Position numbers and translations under genes: made by a program. Shown here piece after piece: positions 9,353 to 17,348 of a DNA stretch of 22,020 bases; the stretch's first letter is position 1, and each line of letters opens with the position of its first letter. Location: positions 3,540,990 to 3,563,009 of the forward strand of contig BFEA01000082.1 of assembly GCA_003427395.1 (NCBI GenBank), in the 5' to 3' direction. This DNA is from Chara braunii. Lineage: Eukaryota > Streptophyta > Charophyceae > Charales > Characeae. The notes under the pieces are model-generated. The model made no database searches, was not told where the DNA came from, and saw only the letters and a list, made by a program, of their open reading frames with translations.

Positions 9353-9814
9353 TCCAACGTGCTCCACTTACTACACCTATTTAGTGGTCCTTCTCTTCGA
9401 GTTTAACTCGACTTCACTGAGCCTCTCTTCTACTGTTTCTACTACCTGAAAATTTTGTTGCCTGTCTTCTACAACAATCTTCGTCCTCAACCTGCGTTGA
9501 GGCGTTGAGGCGCGTGTTTAGGCAGTCAACCGATATCCGGCTTAGCCGCGTAAGTGTCTACCATAGCCGCTTTGCCCTGTAGTCGGGGAAAAACTTCGAG
9601 ATTGTTGAGATGCTATCTCGATGGTAGCGCTTCGGTTGGTCGTAGGGTCGTTAGGGACCCGGTAACGAGGGGGCCGAGCGACTTAGCGCCAGCTGCAGCG
9701 TTCCTACGCGCGCACGTTGCCCGTGCCGACGTCCAAAAACCTGAATACAATGCCTACTCGTAGCAACTGTTGGTGGGCAGTCGTGCGGCGAGTTTCTGAC
9801 TTTCTACTGCTATT

Positions 9815-9846
9815 TTGTGGAGGGTCATCCTCGTGACCCTCCACAA
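9815..9846. repeat. 13-bp perfect stem with 6-nt loop
   Basis: TTGTGGAGGGTCA (9815-9827) is perfectly complementary to 9834-9846 across the loop TCCTCG. Looser complementarity continues outside (CTGAC near 9797 and GTCAG-like sequence near 9884). No T-run follows in a way that would suggest a terminator. Function unknown. Confidence 0.8.
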
Positions 9847-10622
9847 GCAACTTCTTAGGGAGTGCAGTGCTTCACGAGTGGAAATCAGGCAGACAAGTTT
9901 TTTAACTTTTATATAGAAGAAATATAGTGGCGAGTTGTTGCAACCAGGCCTCCGGTTTGGCACGATTTAAGTTTTTTCACTCTCCACACACCCGCCAGAA
10001 ATTATGGCAGACGGCGAGTAGTGCAACTAGACCCTAAGTTTGAGTCTTGCTGAAGTCCACGTGCAAAATAACTCTCAATTTCAGTTTGATGTCTCAGCTC
10101 CATCATGATGGACCTTGCTCCACCACTCTCCAAATGCAAAAAAGACAAAAAATATGGGGGCGTATCTTTTCATATTCTAGCGGAGGAGGATTGGGTCTCA
10201 TTCTGCACATTTGGAAAACAGTGGAGCGAGGCTCCATAGGGATCCACTCATTACAAATTGAAAGGGGCGTCGTCCATTCCACATAAAGGCCGAAGTAAGA
10301 GCATGACCATAGAACGATGAAAAAAACAAAGTTTTCACATGGCCAGACAGCCACGCAAATTTGGAGGTTGCAAACGAAGTCGCGAGGTGTTTGGTTGCAC
10401 TCGCAAAGCAATTTTTTTTGTGGTTTGCAAGGACCCACGGTCCCCTCGCCTGCATCACCTCCATTTTCGTGGATCCTCACCAGCACTTACGAACTATTGG
10501 GCACTCCACACGAGTTTGGTAGGTGCATCTAAAGTAGTCGGGAGCTTTCAAAGGTCTGTTTCTACATCTTCAGTCTTGCGTCACGGCAAGTCGCAAGGGC
10601 CATGTATCGAAGCACTTAAAAA

Positions 10623-10687
10623 CGAAAAGAAAACGAACTTTGTGGTTTATGAGTCCTTGCAAAAGTAAAGTTCGTTTCGTTTCATTT
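10623..10687. repeat. Imperfect inverted repeat with perfect 11-bp core
   Basis: AAACGAACTTT (about 10632-10642) pairs with AAAGTTCGTTT (about 10668-10678). The complementarity extends outward imperfectly through the purine-rich left and pyrimidine-rich right flanks to about 21 bp per arm. The loop is about 25 nt. It may be one end of a decayed foldback element. Confidence 0.6.
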
Positions 10688-10777
10688 AGGGTGTCGTGTG
10701 GCAAGGCCCTAATTACATAGCAGGGTCACGGAAGTGGTTTCGAGGTTCTGATTAGGACCGACATTTTTGGCCTACGT

Positions 10778-10890
10778 GCCTAGCTCAGTAGGTACAACAC
10801 AAAAGTTGCACTAAGGAGGTCGTGGGTTCAATCCCCATCGACCTCACGTATGTGCCTAGGCAAGCTTGGTGTTCTACCAGCTAGAGATAA
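10778..10890 (+). repeat. tRNA-derived SINE-like module, copy 2
   Basis: An A box, TAGCTCAGTAGG (10781-10792), and a near-consensus B box, GGTTCAATCC (10825-10834), lie 44 bp apart. The B box sits in a T-arm-like stem GTGGG/CCCAT around TTCAATC. The arrangement matches a pol III internal promoter. The 3' end (10865-10890) is the reverse complement of another D-arm-like sequence, as in the copy at 2441-2539; the two copies share GGAGGTCGT, AATCCCCAT and the inverted end. The 5' and 3' ends do not form a tRNA acceptor stem, so a SINE or tRNA pseudogene is more likely than a tRNA gene. This is the better-preserved copy. Confidence 0.75.
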
Positions 10891-11300
10891 CCCACTGGCC
10901 CCCCAAGCCAGCCTTGGCAGGACCTCGGTTGTTGGTTGCTATGCACCAACAGTATTGACCATTGGACATAGCTAATGCAGGGTTTGCGGGGGGGTACGGG
11001 GAGGTGCAACGACTGGCCATAGTGCTCGGCACTAGCACCGCCACTTTCCCCCATCTGCAATGCTTGTCCATCCCTCATCACTGTGGTACGGGGTTGGAAT
11101 AGCCTTGCTCTCACACCACTGTTGTACTGCAAACCTACCTGGGCCCCTACCCCGTGGACTGGGGAGAGATCCAGGTTGGTTGGTGCTCCCCCGTACTATA
11201 CATAGGCTAACGAGAGGATGAGATAGATGAGATAGACGAGCACTTAGATAGATTGAGAGAAGAATAGTTAAACAAAAGAAAAAAAAAAACAAATGGTTCA
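10891..11300. other. Possible SINE/retroposon body ending in an A-rich tract
   Basis: The sequence after the tRNA-like module shows no gene. It contains short repeats of GATGAGATAGA near 11217-11237 and ends in an A-rich run (AAAAGAAAAAAAAAAAC, about 11275-11290). The A tract could be the tail of a retroposed element starting at 10778, but the 500-bp length is long for a simple SINE and no target duplication was found. Confidence 0.35.
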
Positions 11301-11313
11301 GAAAGGATCAGTT

Positions 11314-11419
11314 GGATACGGCACCAGTGGGTGCGTTCCTGTTGATCGGCATTAGCAGTAGGATCTGGTTGGTGGGATAAGGCGCCAACATGCGTGTTCC
11401 TACTGATGGTAGCACATAG
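11314..11419. repeat. Imperfect 60-bp direct duplication
   Basis: 11314-11357 and 11374-11419 share the pattern GGC(A/G)CCA...TGCGT.TTCCT..TGAT followed by an AGC-containing end. The period is 60 bp. The segment lies in an otherwise unassigned stretch that ends in another A-rich tract (about 11550-11571). Confidence 0.55.
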
Positions 11420-11910
11420 CCTACACAATTGCATACCACACAGATGTGCTGGTGAGGGTGATAAGAGTACCTCTCAGCAGTACCCACTTCGCTGAAGCTC
11501 CATGGCAAGGAGCAACGTCTGCTTGGAAAGCGGGTCCAACACACATATATAAAAAAAGGAGAAATAAATTACAAAGCCAGGGGGTAGTAATTGTGGGGTC
11601 GATTGAATACTTGTTCAGCCTGGTGTTAAATACCCGCGTGAGAAAGCTTGTTTGTCTGTGCTTCAACTAGGGCTGCGACGCTCATCCCTGGTGCTTGTTA
11701 CTGCTATTCGGTCCAAGTCACTCTCTAAGATAACGGGGTGATAGTCCAAGGGTGGGGAATTGGTCTTGCAAAGGAACTATCGTGAGGACAACCAATGGCT
11801 TGCTGAGGCTGTGACCAACGTGTGTCTCAAACCTCGCCTCTACAACAACTTGGGATTTTAGTTTTACAAAAAAGAAGAAAAAAAAAAGTTGAGCTCGAAG
11901 TATTACCCAG
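11420..11910. other. Unassigned, with A-rich tracts
   Basis: No coding signal is convincing. A-rich tracts near 11550-11571 and 11862-11888 follow one another at about 300-bp spacing after the one at 11290, which would fit a row of decayed retroposed fragments all in plus orientation. Their bodies do not obviously resemble one another. Confidence 0.35.
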
Positions 11911-11919
11911 TTTCGCTTG

Positions 11920-12280
11920 ATTGGTAACCCAGGGAGAGGGAAGGGTAAAAACTTGTTGAGCCAAGTTTGGTGGGAGTTGAGGGACTTGAAAGGGTGGGTT
12001 GGGATCGGGGTTCTAAAGATGGAGGGGAAGAGAGTGGGAGAGGTGGGGAGGGGATCTAGTGGCAGCTCGGGAGGGGGTTAGAGTCTGAGAGGACTATGGT
12101 AAGAGAGCAAAGGTGATATCGGGGATGGAGAGAAGGGGGAGAATAGAAAATTCTACTGGATAACTAGGGGAACGGATAGGACTGGATTGGGTGGGAGAGG
12201 GGTCTAGGATCGGGAGTGTAATCGAGGTGAGGATTGGGGCAGGGAGGGCTGTAGAGGGAAGGGTCAAAGGTTGAAGGAGT
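11920..12280 (+). other. G/A-rich, C-poor segment
   Basis: The plus strand is dominated by GGGA and GGGG runs for about 350 bp, a sharp purine skew compared with its flanks. A 98-codon minus-strand frame (12390-12094, Pro/Ser/Leu/Ile-rich) is what C-rich sequence gives by default and is not called as a gene. Confidence 0.6.
11992..12010 (+). other. Canonical G-quadruplex motif
   Basis: GGGTGGGTTGGGATCGGGG has four G-runs of three or more with loops of 1, 2 and 3 nt, fitting the G3+N1-7 rule with unusually short loops. A second, looser G-run series follows at about 12023-12050. Whether it folds in the cell is not known. Confidence 0.85.
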
Positions 12281-12290
12281 ATTGCACAGG

Positions 12291-13235
12291 CTTGGAATAC
12301 AGCCTGACACCGGCCCAACTCGTCGTTGGACCAGATACAACCAGGCAGAGTCCGAAAAGTCTTCACACTCAGAATTATAGGGCTCGCCACACCATAAAAT
12401 TATGGGTTTTTTCCTGCACTAGAAAAGATAAAAATTATGGCGGTGTCTTGGCCTCTTGGCTGGGAAAGGTACTGACAGTGCAAGCAGAAAGATTCATTCT
12501 TGTGTTGCACAATTGCTGAATGGTGCGAGGAGGCCCTATTTATGGATACCACTAGTCTGTTCCCCAGTTATTCCGCTATCTTGTTTTCCAACTTTTCCTA
12601 GCTATTCAGCTATTTTGTCCCAATGCTCCAGGGAACTAGGGCCTCGTCCCACAAGAATCGTTGAGTTTCCTCAATGCCCTGAATCTGAACGTGTTCGTGG
12701 AGATGTGTCGATGAGCAAACTCAACAAGATTTTCTGCACACCTCCACAAACACATCCAGATGTGGACATTGACGAAACTCGATTCTGTTGGTGAGAGGGG
12801 GCCCCCGAATGCAAAAAAGTGACAAAACGAACAGAAGGAAGGCTACCCCGAGCAGTCATTGGGGTAGTAGCTTTGCACTTCGTAAAGGAATTCATCATAA
12901 AAAGAGACTCACTGCGTTGTTTGGCGGAGAGTTTCGACATCTAGTCGGGTGGGGGAGAAGTACCACTGACGGTGAAGGGATGTCGATGAAGGGAGGATAT
13001 ACGCAACGGACGCGTGAAGATTATCAGAGGAGTTGCTGAGAGGGGGTGAGCGCACAAAGAATTGAGAGATCGATTTAGTCTTTTGCATCTCATTTCCTTA
13101 CACTCGGTAGACGACTAGATTTGGACATTCCTATCATTTCCCTTGATAAGGGTATGGTTATTATATGCTTTGCAACTTGAGTTTTTCCTTCTTTCTAAAA
13201 CCTTTCCTGATTCATCTTATCGACCTGTTAGGCAT
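12291..13235. other. Unassigned region
   Basis: Open frames reach 112 codons (plus strand 12456-12794) but have no recognisable domain and compete with minus-strand frames of similar length. A rough duplication of about 37 bp, GTTATTCCGCTAT and GCTATTCAGCTAT, lies at about 12567-12625. I see no RNA gene or repeat border. Confidence 0.35.
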
Positions 13236-13239
13236 TTGC

Positions 13240-13345
13240 TTGTGTTTCGAACCTAGATCGCTGCATAAGGAAATTACATCCAAGTAAGCAATTAGTTAAT
13301 AGGAGCGTATGACAATTATGCCTTTGACCACTGTGCTCTAACAAC
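13240..13345 (-). repeat. tRNA-like remnant of a second type
   Basis: On the minus strand an A-box-like GAGCACAGTGG (13328-13338) is followed by GTCAAAGGC, and a B-box-like GGTTCGAAAC (13244-13253) lies about 85 bp away. The D-arm part resembles class II (Leu/Ser-like) tRNAs (AGTGGT...AAGGC), and the wide spacing would fit a long variable arm or an insertion. No closing acceptor stem was found. It abuts the foldback element starting at 13340. A tRNA pseudogene or SINE head is the best reading. Confidence 0.45.
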
Positions 13346-13668
13346 GATTTCATTAAAATGAACATATTATCTATTTTTGAACGAAATTAAAATCTTATTT
13401 TTGACCCAAAATTTTATGAAATTGAAGGGCGTTATGAAAATGCTCCACCCCCTGAATTTATTTGGACTTATGTAAAATCCACATACATCCAAAAAACCCG
13501 AAGTTTTTCAGCCAGGATGTATATGGACTTCAATTAAGGCTAGACAGATCAAAAGTGTAGAGCGTTTTTGGAGCGCTGTACCCTCAATTTAAGGAATTTC
13601 GGGCCGACAAATGAGATTTCAATTTCGTTAAAAAATATATATATTACCATTTCAAAAAAATCGTTGTT
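13340..13668. mobile_element. 329-bp foldback (MITE-like) element
   Basis: The outer ends AACAACGATTT (13340-13350) and AAATCGTTGTT (13658-13668) are perfect inverted repeats. Complementarity continues inward almost to the centre: AACGAAATTnAAATCT against its inverse at about 13605-13630, CCCnAAATT...AAATTGA, and CCAnATACATCC against GGATGTATATGG flanking a central AAAAAC-CCGAA-GTTTTT. The whole element is thus one long imperfect hairpin with arms of about 160 bp and no coding capacity, as in MITEs. A clear target-site duplication is not visible, so the superfamily is undetermined. Confidence 0.8.
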
Positions 13669-14048
13669 CTTTCGTTTTTTTTTTCTTCCGAATACGTCCC
13701 CAACTGTTTTTATTTTATTTTATTTATCTTAATGGACTAAGGTATAATCAGGGAAACGTTTTGCAAAAATTCGTCATATTGCATTTCTTTTTCATCTTGA
13801 CGGAGTTTTTATTTTCAACTACGATTCTTTTTATCGTGTTATTGCCCGTATCTGGAGAGGGAATTGAATGACTGTGGGTTGCTCATTGGGTTTACATAAC
13901 CACATGACTTGAGAGCACTGTTTGTTTTTCAACAAACATTGATAATGGCAATATTATCATGTGTTTTGCACCTCTTGGACTATTTTCTACACCTACTCGT
14001 TGCCATTCTCCCTCCGCTACGACCTCCCGACGGTCTGTCGCCTAAAAC

Positions 14049-14389
14049 TTTTCTTAGTCTATCATATGAATGCCCTTTTCCTCTCTCACAATTGGATCTT
14101 TGCATACGACGCTTGCATCTGGGTGGGCAACTAGCATAATTGTATGACATCTCTGCTTCAGATAGTTGTACTCTATTTTTTTTTAAATAATATTTGAAAT
14201 CTTCTTACGTTTCGATCGTATCGGACAAAGTAAGAATATCTCAAATATTATTAAAAAAAGGTTGACGCACCGCTATCAGAATCAGAGATGTCATACAATT
14301 TTGCTAATTGCCTACCCGCGTGCCAACGTTGTATGCAAAAATCCAATTGTGAGAGAGAAAAGAAAGTTTGTGTGATAGACTAAGAAAGA
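14049..14389. repeat. 341-bp foldback within the array
   Basis: 14049-14208 and 14230-14389 are inverted copies, about 160 bp each, around a 21-nt loop. Shared blocks include CTTAGTCTATCA, CTCTCTCACAATTGGAT, TTGCATAC, AATTGTATGACATCTCTG and AATAATATTTGA. The left arm is also part of the direct-repeat unit, so the right arm looks like an inverted partial copy of it rather than an independent terminal repeat. Confidence 0.8.
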
Positions 14390-14876
14390 TTGTAGACGGT
14401 GAGCCTTTGGAAACTCACAAATGAGAGAGAATGTGCTTCAACCTTTTGTGAATCATTTTTAAAATATTCTTACTTTTGGTCTTATTGGACAATACATAAT
14501 CGAAAAACTGCCTAACAAGAAAAATAATGGATCCCTCTACTTTTTGCTTCTTCAATTATCGATTAGTTACAACCTCTTGACTTCTAAAGCATACTTCTGT
14601 TTTCAACTATGATCCTTTTTACTATCACACACATTTTTCACTTAATTCTTACAGGGAGTTGGTTGACCACGAGTTACTCTGCTGGTTCGCATAGTAGCAT
14701 GACTTAAGACCACTATTTGTTATTCGTTAGACATTAATAATTGCAAAGTATCATGTGTTTTCACCCGCAATCTGTAACCTCATACTCTTTTTATATGTCC
14801 TCGTTTACCCTGCTTCCTCCTTTACGAACAACGGATATTCATTTTTCCTTCGAAATTAGATCTCTGCATACCATAT

Positions 14877-14887
14877 CCCCCCCCCCC
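14877..14887. repeat. C11 homopolymer followed by T-run
   Basis: Eleven C residues followed by a run of T. A C9 tract also occurs at 16483-16491. Simple-sequence features only. Confidence 0.85.
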
Positions 14888-15651
14888 TTTTTTCTTATAA
14901 TTCCTGAAATCTTCTTATTCCGACTTCTCAATCCAATAGGTGTGCAATACGTAATCTAGGAGATGCCTTGCAAAACCACTTTTTTTCTTATTCACTGATC
15001 TATAAGACCTCATCTTCTTATACTGAACATGTTATTTTGCTTCTTGATTGATTTCTGCCTCTTTTTCGATACTTCCATACGAGTTGGGCATTGAATGAGG
15101 ACCTTTCTATGTATACCCGCCTTGTGATCCCTGCAATTCATCCTTCTTTTTGTAACTTAGCACGTTGTGTGTCACTTACCCATTACTACACGCCACCTTC
15201 ACTTCCAACAAAAATGGATAATGACCTCACTAGAGTCACTACACGGTTCTCTACCCCTGTGTGAGGTGGAACGACGGAGCTATCTCAGTCGTTTCTTAAA
15301 TTTTTTTTTGGGACTTCCCGCTCATCAAAAGTTGATGGATTCTCCGAGGAATCGAAGGAAATGACGTGATAATAAGGGGTTGGCACAACCACTCGACCTT
15401 GCTTGATGATCCTTTAAACAACTTGTCGTGCATTACGCAGGAATCTTTACTTCCATTTACTCTATGATTTTTTTTTTAATTCCTAGGACTCCATCATATT
15501 GAATCATTAGTTTTATTTATTTTATGTTAAGCTTGCGGTATGTTTTAAAACTTTGCATTTGAGTAAGATATTGAAAAAACTGCATAATATGTATTGGAAT
15601 AACTACAATGAAATTGAATGATTTGAGTTCACTACGATCTACACGCGGCTA

Positions 15652-16100
15652 GGGGAACCACTTTATTGATATTGACGATAAGGGTTTCTGCTTTCAAACG
15701 CTTCACTTTTTTTATTTAGTATCTACCTCGCCTCCAATCTTTTGAAATATCTCATCTAAACTTCTGCGAAAAAATGTGGGTCTTGCATGACATACTAACC
15801 TTTGTCTGCTATCGAAATGCTATTGAACATTGCGATTTGACTTTTTCTTGGAAATTCCTACGTGACTTTGGATCAGAGGGAAGTCTTTGGAATAGGGTGG
15901 TACTTAACCTTCCGTTCCTTCTTGAGACCTGCATTCGATTTTGGATTGCTCATCAAGCCTAATGAGTCGGGACCGCTACAATTCACCCTTCGTCCCCCAA
16001 CCCTTTGTATGTTATTTGATCTAAGTGAACAAGGTGCACATAAGGGGGTAACTTTATAAGAAACTAAGACAAGAGTCTTTGCCTTCAGTTACTTCACTTT
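15652..16100 (+). repeat. Pair of imperfect 57-bp direct repeats
   Basis: 15652-15709 and 16044-16100 share GGGGnnAA, CTTTAT, GAC.A.A.GG/AG.TTT.TG.TTTCA/CTTCA and end in the same CTTCACTTT. They are about 390 bp apart, in line with the period of the neighbouring array, so they are probably part of the same repeat system. Nothing gene-like is seen between them apart from open frames of 62-65 codons without a recognisable domain. Confidence 0.5.
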
Positions 16101-16308
16101 CGTGCTTGAATCCTACCATCTTATGTCTAAAAGTCCGCCTAGCTACCGATCCCTCCACGTCGCTGAAGTAATTTTCTCTTCTATGAACAGGATGAGGATC
16201 TTCTTACTTGATGCTCCTACTCTCGACTAGCACAATGCTACGATGACGAATTTGCCCCGATCACTACTATTCAACTTTCTTTCTGTTTCTGACATACTTA
16301 AGGAATAT
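16101..16308. other. Unassigned; possible LTR-element 3' internal region
   Basis: No coding signal is recognised. If the boundary at 16309-16320 is a real polypurine tract/LTR junction, this should be the 3' end of the internal region, but no pol or integrase remnant is readable. Confidence 0.3.
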
Positions 16309-16605
16309 GAGGGGGAGCGTGATACTTGTAGGCAACCTAGCTCCCATTTGTTGTTCCTTTTGGGTAACTATAACGACCTAGTCCACCTCTCTTAACGGTC
16401 CCATATTTTATATTTGAGGATTAATCAGATAAGGATTTGATCAATGGTTCTCCATGAAATCGATGACTAATTCCCTCTCTTTCCCCCCCCCGCCCTCTGC
16501 CTCACTCCCTGTTCTCTCTCCCATCCATCCACGGTGAGCCAATCTATACCCCCCGACTGCGACCAAGCGCCGACACTTGTGAGACAACCTTCACAGACTT
16601 CTTAA
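16309..16605 (+). mobile_element. Candidate LTR-retrotransposon polypurine tract and 3' LTR start
   Basis: GAGGGGGAG (16309-16317) followed by CG and TGATACTTGTAGG from 16319 looks like the polypurine tract that primes plus-strand synthesis, next to a TG-starting LTR, as in plant LTR elements (often GAGGGGGAGTGTGAT). Downstream lies AACTATAACGACCTAGTCC, a kind of sequence often seen in such LTRs, and a C9 tract at 16483-16491. No second copy of this LTR, no primer-binding site and no CA end could be identified, so the right border is arbitrary and the call is tentative. Confidence 0.35.
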
Positions 16606-17138
16606 GAAAACAGATCATGGATATCCAAAAAGGACATATCTATAACCAATGCTTTCCTTATCAAGCGAGGTGGCAACAATCCTGAGATATCCTGGTGGGT
16701 CGCTCTGATCTTCTCGAAGATCTGCCAGAGACACGTAGATATACTGAGCCCGTGTGAGGAATTAACTATTGTGCACAAACATACTCTATCTCAACTTGTA
16801 CTCAAGGCAACAAATGTTGAGAAGCTAAAAAGGGCTAACATAGCTCTCAACGGGGAAATCAACAACTTGAAAGAGGATCTATGGCACCTGAGGACAAAAT
16901 GAGGACAAAACTGCATGCGATCACCCATCCTACCCGTGCCAAGTTCTTCCCTTCTGTCTTGAAGCCCATATGGTTGTTCGCTGTTCATACCATTATTCTA
17001 GCCATGATCTGGGCACACCTAAGTGGAAGCCTCCAAGCACTAGCGCTTCACACCCACGGACGACACGGTCCGCCCGCAAGGACCCGCGCAAGCCCACAGG
17101 TGATGGCCGCCATACTGGCCGTTCATCGCCCCCCGACT
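16606..17138 (+). pseudogene. Frame-broken coding segment with coiled-coil-like stretch
   Basis: After a stop at 16603-16605 a frame without ATG stays open for 97 codons, reading GGNNPEISWWVALIFSKICQ and then a heptad-like VEKLKRANIALNGEINNLKE, until TGA at 16900-16902. Just there an 11-bp tandem duplication occurs (GAGGACAAAAT at 16890-16900, GAGGACAAAAC at 16901-16911); it moves the frame so that an open reading continues as KPIWLFAVHTIILAMIWAHL, a hydrophobic segment, to 17138. A further frame, overlapping from 16970 to 17371, is also open. This may be an old gag-like retroelement region or a host exon. No family is recognised. Confidence 0.35.
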
Positions 17139-17348
17139 TGAACATCGATGTCCCCCAGCCATGTTTGTGTCGGAGTGGGAATGTCCACGTGGCGAACGTT
17201 CGATGTGCTGACGCCAGGAAAACAGTTGAAGGGAGTACAATAGCATCAGGAAACATAGAGTGGCGCAAGGCTAACCAGAGAGGTGGCGGTCGCAGTGAAG
17301 GAAAACATCAGCGGAAGAACGGCTGCTACATCAACAACGGTGGTAGAG

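Larger units (their letters stand above)
9380..10770. other. Non-coding interval with CpG-rich patch and hairpins
   Basis: From about 9480 to 9740 the plus strand is noticeably CG-dinucleotide-rich, with GCGTTGAG repeated near 9494-9512. The rest is mixed. Open frames of up to 127 codons occur (minus strand 10486-10103) but show no family features, and plus and minus frames overlap without preference. Two inverted repeats are listed separately. Another inverted pair, TTTGCAAGGAC near 10424 and GTCCTTGCAAA near 10653, spans the 10.4-10.7 kb segment and hints at a decayed foldback element. Confidence 0.4.
13727..15600 (+). repeat. AT-rich array of degenerate direct repeats
   Basis: About 414 bp (13795-14208) recurs in diverged form at about 14575-14930: TTTTCAACTA(C/T)GAT, CATGACTT(G/A)AGA(G/C)CACT, ATCATGTGTTTT and TGAAATCTTCTTA appear in the same order. 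A linker containing AATAC(A/G)TAATC and CTGCC/TTGCAAAA-like words recurs near 13745, 14497 and 14945. A further weak copy may start near 15470. The spacing is irregular because the first unit is enlarged by a foldback (14049-14389). No gene is convincing; plus-strand frames of 60-76 codons here follow the repeats and show no domain. Confidence 0.55.

Noticed and set aside
9815-9846. Intrinsic transcription terminator
   Set aside because: The stem is good, but no T-run follows on either strand and the DNA looks eukaryotic.
10103-10486. 127-codon minus-strand open frame
   Set aside because: Cys/Trp/Pro-rich without recognisable motifs, overlapped by alternative frames on both strands, in a hairpin-rich non-coding interval.
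10770-10850. Functional tRNA gene
   Set aside because: A and B boxes and a T-arm are present, but the anticodon arm is short and the ends do not pair as a 7-bp acceptor stem.
12094-12390. Pro/Ser/Leu-rich minus-strand open frame
   Set aside because: It is the complement of a G/A-rich tract; its composition explains the lack of stops.
13727-15600. CRISPR-like array
   Set aside because: The repeated units are hundreds of bp long, diverged and irregularly spaced, without short identical repeats and unique spacers.
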